Source: Balaenoptera acutorostrata
Lineage: Eukaryota; Chordata; Mammalia; Artiodactyla; Balaenopteridae
Direction: 5' to 3'
Assembly: GCF_949987535.1 (NCBI RefSeq)
Contig: NC_080068.1
Span: 84,717,254 to 84,781,253, forward strand
Length of the DNA: 64,000 nt
Shown here in pieces: positions 35,482 through 47,410 of this stretch. Under the pieces are notes generated by a model, which was not told the DNA's origin, made no database searches, and worked only from the letters and a program-made list of their open reading frames with translations. The position numbers and the translations under genes were made by a program. Each line of letters opens with the position of its first letter. Position 1 is the stretch's first letter.

Positions 35482-36439
35482 TAACTACCATGTAAAAAGT
35501 CCTATACTGGGGTTAGAAGGGGATATAAAGAAATATAAAATGTGATTTTTTTGCTCTCAATATTCACAAACTTACGAAAATAAAACTTTAGCATCCTGAT
35601 ATATCTTGCTAAAATGGCTTCATGTTATTTTTGTTATAGCTCAAAATTTGCTTTCTGGTTATATATGGAACTCTAAACCTAGACACAGTATAGCCCAAAT
35701 CCCCAAATACTTTTAAGCCTCATAAACCCAAATAAAACACCCTTCCCAAAAAAAAGGACAACAAAAACAACCAACCACCGCTGTCAGTAATTTGTTACAT
35801 GTGAAAACAATCTTGTCAATTTTCAATTTTTAATTATCAGTTATATCACATAAACTTACTAGAGGGATTATTTAATTACTTGCGGATGCTCCTTGCTCTC
35901 ACACCAATCCTGGTCTCTGTGTCCTTATCTTTCTTTGGTCTAGTCTGCCTGTTCTGAACTCTTATCCTTTGCAATACCACGGATTTGCTACTGGCCTCTC
36001 TAGAGTCTACAATTAGGCAGCCTCTTTCCCATGCTCTGCATTATTTGGTCTATAAAGCCAGCTAAACAAACTGAAGAATCAACAACTCTTCTTAAATCCA
36101 TCAGAGAAGTGAGGTCACAGGGCGAACTGCTGCCCCTAACAATCAGACAGACAGACAGGCAAATATCTAGCATCAGTTGTAAGAATATCAACTTAACAGA
36201 GCAGAAACCCACAACCAGAAACTTCAACATGAACCAGTGTCCCTGGGAAGGGAAACTTGAATTACAATTGATGAATTGCTGCAGCATGAGAGTGGACAAG
36301 TCTGATAAAAATTCCAGGGGGATCCAGTCATTCGGGGAACCCCTACATTTTTGAGTTTTACCTTTTGGAGTTCTAAGTTCTCTTTTGTGTTTCTGGCAGG
36401 GGGAGGGACAAAGGAGCTATGTTGTAATATGACAGGGCA
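35482..36439. other. Unassigned DNA
   Basis: AT-rich to 35870, then mixed composition. Forward (36031-36354) and reverse (36000-36299) frames overlap each other without recognisable motifs. The right part may already belong to the HAL1/L1 element that follows. Confidence 0.35.
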
Positions 36440-37860
36440 TTCTGTTTTTCTCAGCAAGGCCCACCCTCAGGAGAAACTCTTTTACCAGCAGCTAACCTGC
36501 TAGGGTTCCATCAGAGCCTAATCTAACTGAGGGAAAGGAGATACCCAACTTCAGCCCACTCTAGTCTTCCACGTGTGGGAAGGGAGATACACAACTCCAG
36601 CCCCCTCCGGCCATCCGCCATCCTGTCTCACCTAAGGGTGGGAGTAGGGGAGACAAACTAAGAAGCACTAGTGAAGTTCATAGTCCAGGAGCACAGGTTC
36701 GTCAAAAGACTAAGACCTAACCATAGGAATATAGAATTCTTTCCCTTCCCCACATCTTACCAACACATAACTGAAGACATATTTACCACCATTTCATTTA
36801 CCCAGTTCTTTTTACTCTGTACATCATGTATGGCTTTCAACAAAAAAATTATAGCACATACTAAAAAGAAAAAAACACAGTTTGAGGAGAAAGAGCAAGC
36901 ATCAGAACTGGACTCAGATATGGTAGGAATGTTGGAATTATCAAACTAGGAATTAAAAAAAGAACTATGGTTAATATGCTAAGGATTTTAATGGAAAAAG
37001 TAGACAACATGCAAGAACAGATTAATAATATAAGTAGGGACATGGAAATGAAGAATACCTTTGACGGGCTCACTACTAGACTGGACACTACTGAAGAATG
37101 AATCTCTGAGCTTGAGAATATGACAACATAAAATTCCAAAACTGAAAGGAACAAAGAAAGAAGACTGAAAAGAATTTCTTTAAAAACCAAAATAGAACAG
37201 AAAACAGTTCTAAGAACTTTGGGTACAGTTACAGAAGGTATATGGTGTACACATAATGGAATACCAGGAGGTGAAGAAAGAGACAAAGGAACAGAAGCAT
37301 TATTTGAGACAATAACACAATTGAGAGTTTTCCCAAATTAATGTCAGATCCCAAAACACAGATTAAGGAACCTCAGAGGACACCAAGAAGGATAAATGGC
37401 AAAAAGCAAAAGACAAAAAACAAATACACTACACCCAACACCAAGGCATATCATTTTCAAACATCAGGAACTCAATTCTAGAGAAAAAGTTTTGAAAAAA
37501 GACAGAGGAAAAGCACTTTACCCACAGATGAGCAAAGATGAGAATTACATCCAACTTTTCCTCAGAAACCACATAAGCAAGAATAGAGTGAAGTAAAACA
37601 TTTAAAGTGTTGAAAGGAAAAAATACCAAACCTGCAATTCTGTACTCTGCATAATCATCCTTCAGAAGTGAAGGAGGAATAAAGACTGTCTCACAAAAAC
37701 AAAACTTGAGTAAATTTTTTGACAGCAGATCTACTTTCTAAGAAACATTAAAAGAAGTTCTTCAGAAAGAAAGAAAATGATATGGATCAGAAACTCAGAA
37801 CTACATGGAGAAAACAGGAGCATCAGAGAATGAATAAGTGAAGGTAAGATAATTTCAAAC
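36440..37860 (+). pseudogene. HAL1/old L1 ORF1 remnant
   Basis: The forward sequence follows HAL1/old-L1 structure. A 5' UTR-like stretch contains 'aggagcacaggttcgtcaaa' and 'agactaagacctaaccatag'. The ORF1 order is then 'atcatgtatggctttcaaca', 'ggacatggaaatgaagaa', 'gacgggctcactactagact', 'ataatggaataccaggagg', 'ggcatatcattttcaaac' and 'tacccacagatgagcaaag'. The frame is broken by several stops, with one surviving piece of 66 codons at 37396-37596. The ORF1 product would be an RNA-binding chaperone. No ORF2 follows, which favours HAL1 or a truncated L1. Confidence 0.7.
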
Positions 37861-38632
37861 AGCAAAGTTTCTCAGTGAGTAAGAAAACAGCAGTCAATTT
37901 CAAAAGGAGGTAGTTGTTAAGGCACATCATGGCTGTAGCATGTCCATGGGAGAAATATTGTTTCCTGTTAAATCTGCAGCTAGCTTTATCCATCTTTTAT
38001 TCCAGTCAAATGAAAGGTAAGAAAAAGGTTTAGCATCAAGCTAAATTTTTATTTTCTCAGTCTCCTCTTTGGGTCAAGGGCTGATGTCAGCCTGTAGGAC
38101 ATTATTTTATGCAATGCATATCTTCCATTGTCCAGGTTCCACACAATAGATGGCTGTCTGGGGAAGTGGACTACAGCCAATCCTTCACTTTTTTTTTTTT
38201 TTTTTTTTGTAATATGAGCTATTGAGATTTGATATGATAATGGCTTTATAGTAACACTTAAGACTCTGCAGATCACATAACTGAGCAGAATAACACAGGC
38301 AAATACAAGGAGAAATATTGGGTCAGAGATTATAGTATACTTGATCTCAAGATCATATAGGCTAATATCATATATAATCAGTGTAACAATGTCAGCCATA
38401 CAAACAAGATTTATCATGAAGATTTTTGTTAATATCTGAATATTCACATTCAACTATAGTAAATTATTCTAGATATGATTTGTAGTGAAACTCTCCTTGT
38501 ATGCCTCACATATTGAAACTCTACCAGTCAATAGAAGTTTAAATGTTTGTTTATTTCTCCAGAAATAAAATGCAACAATAATCGATGTGATTACATGGTA
38601 TATACAATTCATCAAGCTATACACTGTAGATT
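37861..38632. other. Unassigned DNA with poly-T run
   Basis: A run of about 20 T at 38190-38208 looks like a reverse-strand poly-A tail. A reverse frame of 134 codons (38049-38453) crosses it. The upstream half is Leu/Ile-rich from AT content. I do not recognise it and do not call a gene; a small retroposed fragment on the reverse strand is possible. Confidence 0.3.
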
Positions 38633-38954
38633 AATATACTACAATGTGGGCTTCCCTGGTGGCGCAGTGGTTAAGAATCTGCCTGCCAATGCAGGGGACA
38701 CGGGTTCGAGCCGTGGTCCGGGAAGATCCCACATGCCACGGAGCAACTAAGCCCGTGAGCCACAATTACTGAGCCTGCGCGTCTGGAGCCTGTGCTCCGC
38801 AATGGGAGAGGCCGCGACGGTGAGAGGCCCGCGCACCGCGATGAAGAGTGGCCCCCGCTCGCCACAGCTGGAGAAAGCCCTCGCACAGAAACGAAGACCC
38901 AACACAGCCAAAAATAAATAAATAAATTAATTTAAAAAAAATATACTACAATGT
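38633..38954 (+). mobile_element. Full-length CHR-2-like SINE with 15-bp target-site duplication
   Basis: Body about 38648-38939. The tRNA-derived head carries an A-box-like TGGCGCAGTGG (38660-38670) and a B-box GGTTCGAGCC (38703-38712), the internal RNA polymerase III promoter. A tRNA-unrelated part and a (AAATA)n/poly-A tail follow. AATATACTACAATGT flanks it at 38633-38647 and 38940-38954, a perfect pair, so the copy is fairly young. The short frames on both strands in it are artefacts. Confidence 0.95.
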
Positions 38955-39002
38955 AAGTTTGCTACACTTCAATTAAAAAGTTTTTTGGAAAAAAGAAAAA
39001 GA

Positions 39003-39112
39003 GGGACTTCCCTGGCGGTTAGTGGTTAAGACTCTATGCTTTCAATGCAGGGGGCGAGAGTTTGACCCCTGGTCAGGGAACTAAGATTGTACATGCCACG
39101 TGGCGTGGCCAG
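39003..39112 (+). mobile_element. CHR-1-like SINE
   Basis: A short tRNA-derived SINE: 'gggacttccctggcggttag', 'tggttaagactctatgc', a degraded B box in 'gagtttgacccctgg', 'cagggaactaag' and 'gccacgtggcgtggcc'. It lacks the long CHR-2 body. The tail is the expanded array that follows. Confidence 0.88.
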
Positions 39113-39251
39113 AAAAATAAAATATAAAATAAAATAAAATAAAATAAAATAGTAAAATAAAGTAAAATAATAAAATAAAATAAAATAATAAAATAAAATA
39201 AAAATAGAATAAAATAAAACATCCACAAATTCTTTAAAAAAAAAAAAAAAG
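39113..39251 (+). repeat. (TAAAA)n microsatellite grown from the SINE tail
   Basis: About 110 bp of TAAAA units with occasional TAA variants, then a poly-A run to 39251. The Phe- and Tyr-rich reverse frames over it are artefacts of the repeat. Confidence 0.93.
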
Positions 39252-40066
39252 ACAGAAAGAGTGCCACTGAGGATAATTTCCTTGCCCAAGGTTATATAGC
39301 ATTTTATTACAAGAATAAAATGTAGCAAATATTTTCATAAGACTAATTTTGAAAATATACTTATCTTTAAAAGCTCTTAACTCTTTGTGTACATAAATGT
39401 AATAACAAAAATAATAATATTCAAATATAAGTAAATAAAGATGTAGATTAGCGGTCATTCAAATTTTAAGAAAAAAATGATAACTGGCTAAGTAGTTGCG
39501 TTATGATTTGAACCCAGGTTGCCTGAATACACAGCAACCTGTGTATTCAACTGCTCAACTGCATGTTCAACTGCTAAGATATAATAAATGAGTACAAAAT
39601 ATCTAATTGACTGTCTAGTTGACTGAATATCTTACACATTGTCAGTATTTTGGAAAAATTGGCTTTCCAGTGTATTAGGCATTAGATAATAGCCCAAATT
39701 CATTGAGAGGGCTAAAAAAAATGAGATCTTATATTTAATGAAAAAAATCTGAAAAGGAAGCTTGATATTTCTCAACGTTTTTATGATTCTCAAAGGAACG
39801 GGTTACTAGAGAAATGAGTGCCCTTAAATATTTGAAGGTTCACCAAATGCCAAATGAGGAAATACTCTATCCCAGCCTGTGGTTGGTAAATCACAAAACA
39901 TCACCACTCCTGTGGGGGACACATCCTTATTCTCAAGAAGAGGCAGCATTTTGATCTACTAAGTGTCTTTTTTGCTTAGTCTGAAATTGAGGACATACAC
40001 TTTCTCTTGGTGACATTATTAGATTATGTATAGACTACTGAAAAGTTTAGACTCAGGGTGGACTAT
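39252..40066. other. Unassigned DNA with a possible MIR trace
   Basis: 'atgatttgaacccaggttgc' at 39503-39522 is the kind of wording found in the reversed MIR 3' part. The remainder is unassigned. Confidence 0.35.
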
Positions 40067-40527
40067 TGAGATGGTTAATTTTATGTGGAAGTTTGACTGG
40101 CCATAGAGTTCCCAGACTAAACACTATCACCGAGTATGTCTGAGCAGTGTTTTGGGATGACACTGGTATATGAATTGGTGGTCTCAGTAGGTAGATTGGC
40201 CTCCCCAGTGTGGCCCAGCATTATTCAATCCTTTGAGGGCCTGAATAAAAATAAAGATGGAGAAAAGAGAAATTTGCCAATTTTTTTTCTGCCTCACTGT
40301 TGAGCTGGGACGTCTCGTTTCATCTTCTCTGGCCCTTGGTCTAAGATTTACAGTATTGGATCCTCTGCTTCTTAGGCCTTCAGACTCGAACTAGAAATAT
40401 ACCACTGGCTTTCCTGGGTCTCCAGTTTGCAGTTGTCAGATGATGAGACTCGTCAGTCTCATAAGTTACCTTATATATTTATATAAATATTACTGCTCTG
40501 TTTCTCTGGAGAACACTGACTAATACA
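40067..40527 (+). mobile_element. Ancient LTR (ERVL/MaLR type), 461 bp
   Basis: It begins TGAGATGGTTAATTTTATG and ends 'ctctggagaacactgactaa' then TACA, matching the ends of a common mammalian-wide LTR group. TG and CA termini lie at 40067 and 40526-40527. Flanking pentamers ACTAT and ACTAG agree at four of five positions, as expected for a 5-bp duplication. Internal wording 'tgagggcctgaata', 'gagctgggacgtc' and 'cttcagactcgaact' agrees. It appears to be a solo LTR. Confidence 0.7.
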
Positions 40528-40539
40528 ACTAGATATCCT

Positions 40540-40850
40540 CAGACTCACATCCCAACCTGTACCAGGAGAAGCTGACCAATGTCTATCATATTGCCTTCTC
40601 CAACTCCAGATAGCCAGCATTTAAGGATCCTGAAGGTGAACTCATTGCTGACTGGAAGCTCTACCCAGTGAGATAGATACGGTATAGAAACGGGAAGTTA
40701 TTTGCCAGGAAGGATGATTCCATCATTGCTGACTGGAAGCTCATTCCCAATGATGGGAAAATAAAGTATGCTACCATTTCCTACATCCCACAAGGCTCCT
40801 CATACTGACAATTTTTGGAATGAAGGCCCGAGTGTTCACAGCCTCTTCCT
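40540..40850 (+). other. Possible decayed coding fragment, unidentified
   Basis: A forward frame reads protein-like between stops and repeats the hexapeptide IADWKL twice. The DNA behind it, TCATTGCTGACTGGAAGCTC, occurs at 40642-40661 and 40723-40742, in frame 81 bp apart. I cannot name a family. It might be a processed pseudogene or an internal duplication in non-coding DNA. Confidence 0.25.
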
Positions 40851-42714
40851 AGCTTCATTCACCATCCTTTCAAGTGGCCCATGGAACCATGAAGGTCCTC
40901 TATGGAGAAAGCTACACACACACACCTTTTCTAGACCAGGGTTGCCAGCTTCTAAGGGTAGCACATAGGCTCTTCTTTCATCCCTAGTGTGGAGGGGCAG
41001 GGTATGAAAAGAAGACAGGTTAAATCCTGACGTTTCCACCCTCAGCCTCCACTAGAGTGCTGCAGAGTGAGGTGGCAGTTGTACTTCGTAAGGCAGGATC
41101 TCAGACCCTAACAAAACACACCTCACTAAAAGAGTCAGCTTTAGAGAAGAGAGAATGACTATAGTGGATCCAGCCTCATCACTATCATTTGTGAACCCTG
41201 GGCAAGAGTATATATAAATGGAGGTCCACATATATTCTTTTCATTTTAACCAGTATCAAATTTTCAGTAATAAATAATATGACATATTGCAGATTTTCAC
41301 AACCTATTTGAAAAAAAAGTCAGTCAATTCACTCATTAACAAATCATCAAAAGAAAGAAACAAAACAGAGTTCTAAACAATCCATTCAAGCCTCCAATGA
41401 GTAAGTCAAATAATAAAAATAATTGCAAGCACCCCCTCAGTGACGAAGATTACTTAATAAGTATGACCCTCCACAATTCTATCTTGCTAGACTAAGAATT
41501 TAACCTACTTCTACTTGGTCGTTAATTGGTACATAATGGTTTTGTTCAACTTTCTTATTCCCTTCTTTTCTAACCTCAACCAGGGAAGTAAAGGGAAAAT
41601 ACTAATTTTCTCCATGAAATATCATAGAACTAAAATAAAGAAAGATTCAATTTTGTGTTTGTCTCTAGTGCAGTAACTGAAGTACGATCTTCTAGAGGAT
41701 TTTAAACTCAATATTATATTGCGTGCAGCTATTCCATTTTGTGGAATAGTATCAGAATGTTTTCATCTCAAAACTTTTAATGATTGACCATGAGATTCTG
41801 AGTCTTTTTCTTTTAGCCTTGGTTAAGTGTGTTCAGAGAATCCGAACTAATTAAATATGAGCCCACACTAGATAGTGTTAAGAATATAGTGTTAAAGAAA
41901 ATATACCACATATTCTACATTACATAGTGAGATATAAAATTTTTAACCATTGTTTTGTAGGATTATATACAATGATGATCAACTCTGAGAATCCAAAAGA
42001 TAATGGATAGTTGACAACTATAGTTAACATTTGACAAAATTAAAAGAATATAACCAGCTTTATTTTCATGTTAAAATACTAACATTGTAGTCTAAACGTA
42101 CTAAAGATAGCTTCATTCTTATCAGAGTTTACATAATAGGACAAAGTAAAGAAAGCTTTTGCATTTGACTAGATAATTTATAGTCCAATGTTCATATGAT
42201 GCATTTTGAACTCTCCACTAAACTGGAATGACTGAATGATCATAGCTAGTGGTTCTTTCCTCAATTTTTTTTCTTTCTCTCCTCCCTCTTTTTCTCTTTC
42301 TACTCTTCCTAAGTGTAGGCAGAGTTAGGACTTTCTGAGAGTTCTATTAAATACCCCTTAACTCAGTTATTTAACTCCTTTTCTCATGCTGAATAATTGA
42401 GGAGAGCATAGCCTTGCCTCTCAAACCTAGAATAACCTCTAATTCACCAGAATAGTGACTATAAAGTCTCTGCTCCAGTTTCTAAAACATAATAATTTAT
42501 AGAGTGCTAGCATTGGAACAGGAAAGTCTAGCTTACAAGAATTAAGTGGAATTAAAGAAAAAGGTGACAAATATTCAATACATTATGAATTTATTAATCA
42601 TAACTCATTGAGGTATATAAATGCAAAGGCATTTGATTGCCCCATAGACAAATAGTTGCTTTTGGCAGAATGACTTTCAGATTTTGTCAATTTTTTTGCA
42701 GATTTAAATTTATT
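40851..42714. other. Unassigned DNA
   Basis: No gene and no confident repeat seen over 1.8 kb. Confidence 0.4.
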
Positions 42715-42990
42715 TCATGGAATGCAGGCCCCCCCCAAAAGATGCGTTTTTGAATAATGAAATTTGGGCTAGGTTTCCAAAGCCACTGACTCGCTCTATA
42801 AATCCACCTGGCATTCCCATGCCAAACTTATTTGCCTAGATGGGCCTAATTGGATTATGACATTTTTCCTGTTCAGAAGCTTATAATGAAACCCATTCCC
42901 TTCTGAATGGGCCCAGATTCCATTACTATTCAAGACTCTAAATTGTTAAGTCATCTAATTCATTGGCTATTATCATCCACTAAAGTGCTT
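42715..42990. other. Repeat-free segment, possible conserved non-coding element
   Basis: After a C run at 42730, the segment has balanced composition, no mobile-element wording and no open frame. It carries homeodomain-like cores (cctaattggattatgac). Enhancer-like by appearance only. Confidence 0.2.
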
Positions 42991-43404
42991 CTGCTCCCAT
43001 CATACTGGTCCTTTAAGTGGTCCAGTTCAGAATCTACACCTCTGTTATATACTCCCAGATAGCTCCATGGGACACTGAGTCCTCAGTCCTTTGAATTAGG
43101 ACATTTTGTTGCATTTATCACTGTAAAGGAGCACAGTCTTAGGCTGTTTGCTTTCATTTGTATTACTATTTGAATATTTGATATAGTCATTTCTTCTCTC
43201 TGAAATAGATTACAATTCCTTGATAAAGATTTATTGTATCTTACAGTGCTCTAAATTTCTTTTCTGTTTACTTCAAAGTATAACACTATAGTTTGCACAA
43301 AATAGAGAATAGATATTTTACAGAAAAAAAATACACACAGTATGTTACAATATATACTGCCCTTTAACAGGGCCTACTAATATTATTCGATTATACATAT
43401 ATGG
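42991..43404. other. Unassigned AT-rich DNA
   Basis: Nothing recognised. Confidence 0.4.
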
Positions 43405-43540
43405 AAAGTATGTCTTTTTATATCTTATTTTGTAGATGACATGCATGAAGCCCAGGGATGTTAAAGGATTCAATCAAAGTCACAAACCTGGTAAATTACA
43501 AAGTCAATATTCAAACCCAGGGATTCTAATTTTATATTTG
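43405..43540 (-). repeat. MIR remnant (reverse)
   Basis: 'ttttgtagatgacatgcatg', 'caaagtcacaaacctggtaa' and 'attcaaacccagggattct' follow the reversed MIR order. The 63-codon frame at 43436 is inside it. Confidence 0.6.
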
Positions 43541-43620
43541 TGCTCACAAAGTGTTGTAGCTAGTTATAAGCTATTTATAAAAGTTAAGGTGTATAAAGAA
43601 AGACCAAAAAAATTCAAGGA

Positions 43621-43645
43621 ATTATAATGCGTGTGTGTGTGTCTA
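43621..43645. repeat. Short (GT)n run
   Basis: About seven GT units. Confidence 0.7.
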
Positions 43646-43690
43646 TATGTCCGTGGTGTGAATAAAAAATGTTGCCTGCAATATCAGTAA

Positions 43691-44169
43691 ATAAAATTTG
43701 CAGCCATCAAGCTACTAGAGCCACCTCCCATGGTGAGCCCTGAGGGAACTCAAGATGGAGACAAATGGGCTGCCCACTGCCAAGCCCTCAGCCACTGCAG
43801 CCACCCTCAATGGCGCACCCTTAGGGGACCCAGGATGGGAAAGAACACGATACTGGCCCTAGATAGCTAAGATGCTATCCGAAGAATGACTTAAATGAGC
43901 CCAGAATCTTGCATCTTCTCATACATAGAAAAGTACTAAATTCATTAACTTGAGATATCTGGTTTTCTTTAATTAACAGTAATTTTCTGATGTTCCAGCT
44001 ACCTGGTCTTTGTTGCAAACACCCCTATAGATCCTAGCTCCTCCCTTACCTCTTTGGAGCAGTCCTTCAGAACTATTCTGAGGGCTGTCTTCTGGGTTTG
44101 AAGTCTTCAGAAAGTCCACCAAATAAATAATTCTGAACTTTTAGGTTGTGCATTTTTTTCAGTTGATAG
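43691..44169 (+). mobile_element. Cetartiodactyl-type ERV LTR (solo)
   Basis: It begins near TGCAGCCATC. It contains U3-like sequence, 'tctgatgttccagctacctg', 'ctttgttgcaaacacccc', a poly-A signal AATAAA at 44122-44127 and a U5-like end 'ttaggttgtgcat' with poly-T before 'cagttgata'. The wording is of the kind found in ERV LTRs of cattle and relatives. Ends are approximate and no 4-6 bp duplication is clear. Confidence 0.55.
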
Positions 44170-45640
44170 TGGTGTTTGAGAGGAGACATTTGAAAACATA
44201 GACTGGATTATGCTCATAAATTTAACAGTGTTAAGTGATCTTATCATTGAAGAAGTAAACACTACATCTTTCAAGTAGGTAATACTATTTAAGGTTGACA
44301 AAATTTAGGTAAATTTGTTCTACTATTACTAAGAAAATAGTAAAATTTTATGTATTTTAATTGATTTTAGTTTATTCAAAGTATTATTAAATTTACCTTT
44401 AAATAGGTAATTTACAATTTTTGCATTATTAAATCTAATCGTTATTACAGATAGAGGTAGAGTCAACTATTTCCCCATTATATATCTCCCAGTATATATA
44501 CCCAACATATCAATATTAATTATAAAATGAGATTCACCTAGCAAATTGTTTCCAATCTGTTCATCATTAATCAATTCCAAAAAAGTCATTTTTTGGAGAA
44601 CTGCAATGATTATGTATGTAAAAGTTTTTAAAACCCTCCCATAATTTTATGAAAGTGTACACTGTTACACTGAAATAATAATCTATTAGTTGACATTATG
44701 TGTTCTAAGTTACCTGACAAAAACAAACTTAATTCTGATTCTTTGACACACCATAATTCTTGTAACAGACTCCAGAAAAATGGGTTTTGAGACAAACTAA
44801 CCTGAGAAAACAAATCTTACAAAAGCCCTGGGTTTTGCATAAAAAGTACCTGAGGCTTTTTTGAGAAAGCTGCAACCTTTTCCAGGGTTGTTATATGCTG
44901 GCTGCTCATCCAATGGAACTCAGTCCCAACTCATGCATTATGTGGCTCTGATGAAAACACGACGGCCGTCTCCCAAATTTGACTATAGAAATATAGCAAC
45001 GAAGCACAATGATTAATTTGTTAATTATTCCAGGATCCTGTTATTATGACCCTGTTTCTTGTTTCCTCAAAAAGAAAGAAGGACGAAACTAGAATGATAC
45101 ATTTTTTTCTAACTATATGTGAGGAAATTCACTCCAAAATCCTTTGCTGGAAAATATGCCATGACAGAAAAACTCAGGGGACTCTTAATCTGCTTCTAAT
45201 TAACAAGAAACATTGGCCTTTGAACAGGCAGCTTATCTGACTCAAAAGTTACTCTGGTATATTTTGCATAAGACAAGATATATGTATCTTCAAGTGATAG
45301 GGTGTCAACTCTTCTTATAAATACTCCACATTTCCCTGTACAATTATGCTGTCAGACCAAAGGGCAAGACAAGAATGCACAGGTAAGGACATTCCATTGT
45401 ATAAAAACAAGTTTTGCCTCCATGAATGCACTGGGCTTTGACAGCTTCCAACCTTTTTATGGAGTTCACTATTATTATCAAGGCTTCAAAAGAGATGTCT
45501 TAGTAGATGAAGGCATAAAAATTAGTGAAACAATCTATATTTGTATTCTTCTTTCCAAAATACTCTCACAGTAATTTGCTTGTTCTTCAAATAGAGCCCC
45601 CAACATATGCTTCCTCTTCCTTGTTTTGTTGCTTTAACTT
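44170..45640. other. Unassigned DNA
   Basis: AT-rich to 44600, then mixed. Short frames at 45046-45240 and 45302-45574 lack recognisable motifs. Confidence 0.4.
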
Positions 45641-45644
45641 CCCC

Positions 45645-45750
45645 ACTGGTGAGTACCTTGAGAACTGGGATTGTGTCTCATTTCTGTTTCTTTTTCAGGC
45701 AGCATCTGTAGAGCCGTTGCTCATAATGAACACTGCACAAATATTTTCAG
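45645..45750 (+). repeat. L2 3'-end remnant
   Basis: 'gtgagtaccttgagaactgg' and 'gattgtgtctcatttctg' match the L2 3' end. The short frame at 45525-45812 crosses it and is not a gene. Confidence 0.5.
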
Positions 45751-46599
45751 TGTTAGATGAAGACGGGGGAAGGTGGGAGGGTGGGTGTTGTAACTTTTGT
45801 AAACAATACTAAAAATAGATTCCGTGGCACTCTCAGACAAAAGTATTGAATATTTACTTTAATATCTCCATGACTTTTAATGGATCTTCTTATTTTGTGA
45901 TTTAAAATTCCATATGTGAAGTCAATATGGACTATGATTTCTTAATTCCAAAATAACACATTCAAAAGAAATATGAATTTGGCCGTTTTTCTTACCAGAG
46001 GACTTGGTTGACAAATGAATAAATCAGTTGGTTTTGACCTGATTTTGGTATGGCAATCTGAAATTAATCTAGTTCAGTTGTCCCAGTCAAGAGAATTAGA
46101 TGTTAGATATTATATGGACATATTTATTAACAATTAAAAAATATAATCTGTAGATTGTGTAATCATAAACCTAATACATATCCATAATCCACACACCCAA
46201 TCAGAAATGAGCAGTTTTTATTATTTTTGTGTGTGTGTGTGAGAAATGCTGTATACTTGGTTTTCCAATCCTAAGCATTGCAATTTTAATTTAGTAGTTT
46301 GTAAATTTAAGTTTCTATGTAAAATAATATGGTATAGATGTAGGGAAAACAGTGTTTTTTAACTCAGAACTTTATGAAAGTGACAAAATAATTTATGAAC
46401 ATGACCTCTGGTTTACATTTGATATACATTACATGGTGAAATATACATTAGTTTCTCCATAGATGTGTATAAGGTAATTAAGAGATTCCAGATCTCAACT
46501 TGTGACTCTTTATCATTACAAACAATTTGAAAATCCTTAATAAGTGAAGCTAAGCTATTACTTTTTTTCCTGTTTAACTTTTATTTATCTCTTAGTAGT
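45751..46599. other. Unassigned AT-rich DNA
   Basis: A (GT)n run lies at 46229-46242. Nothing else recognised. Confidence 0.4.
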
Positions 46600-47410
46600 G
46601 GCATCACCTATGAACCAACAACACCAAACAAAATCAGGACTCCTACAAAAACCTGCCTTAATGTACACTCTCTCCATTCCATTGTCTTGCTTTCCTTTTT
46701 TATAGACCTACTGCATCTATATGGTTTTTTGAGAACTATATATATATATTTTCTATATTTTGAAAAATACATAAGATTTAGAGTAAGTGGTTCATAAAAA
46801 TTGACCTTTTGGAAACTTACTTTTTAATTTATTCTTTTACTGTTAAGATTTCTCTGTATTGTTGCATGCTGCTGTAGATCACTTATTTTGTTTGTTGTAT
46901 ACCATGCCATGTGTGAATATATCATAGTGTACGCATCCACTCTTCTGTGGATGTACACTCAGTGTTCTCTAGGTTTTTTATATTGTAACTAGCGCTGCCT
47001 GGAAACACCTTTTACATGTCTCCGATCAAACATGTGCAAGAGCTTTCCTTTTTATATATTCCTAGTAGTTGGAGCACTGAATCATAAGGTATATGATCAA
47101 CTTTAGCAGATAATGTCAAACAGTTTTCCAAAGCAATTGTCCCAATTTTTCTCCAACATACCTTGTGAATACTCATCCTTTCCAACACTTATCATTATCA
47201 GATTTTATTTTTATTTTATGTATGTATGTATGTATTGCCAATCAAATGGGTATAAATTTGAACCTTAGATTCATCTTAAATGGCATTTTTCCTACTCACA
47301 AATAAGGTTGAATGTCTAACTTCATATGTTTACTGGGCATATGTATTTCCTCTTCTGTGAATTTCCAACATAGATGAGTACCTCTAAATTTCTGTTTTCT
47401 GCATAGGTTA
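46600..47410 (-). repeat. Ancient L1 (L1M-type) remnant
   Basis: Antisense L1M wording: 'ttcctagtagttggagcact', 'gaatcataaggtatatgatc', 'aactttagcagataatgtca', 'aacagttttccaaagcaatt' and 'gaatactcatcctttcc'. Frame lost. A small (TATG)n run at 47217-47235 has grown inside. Confidence 0.55.

Noticed and set aside
36861..37286. Reverse 141-codon Ser/Leu-rich frame
   Set aside because: Antisense to the HAL1/L1 ORF1 remnant on the forward strand.
38648..38720. tRNA-like head considered as a tRNA gene
   Set aside because: It has A and B boxes but is the SINE head, followed by the SINE body and tail, without a full cloverleaf.
39026..39328. Reverse frames rich in Phe and Tyr
   Set aside because: They translate the (TAAAA)n array behind the CHR-1-like SINE.
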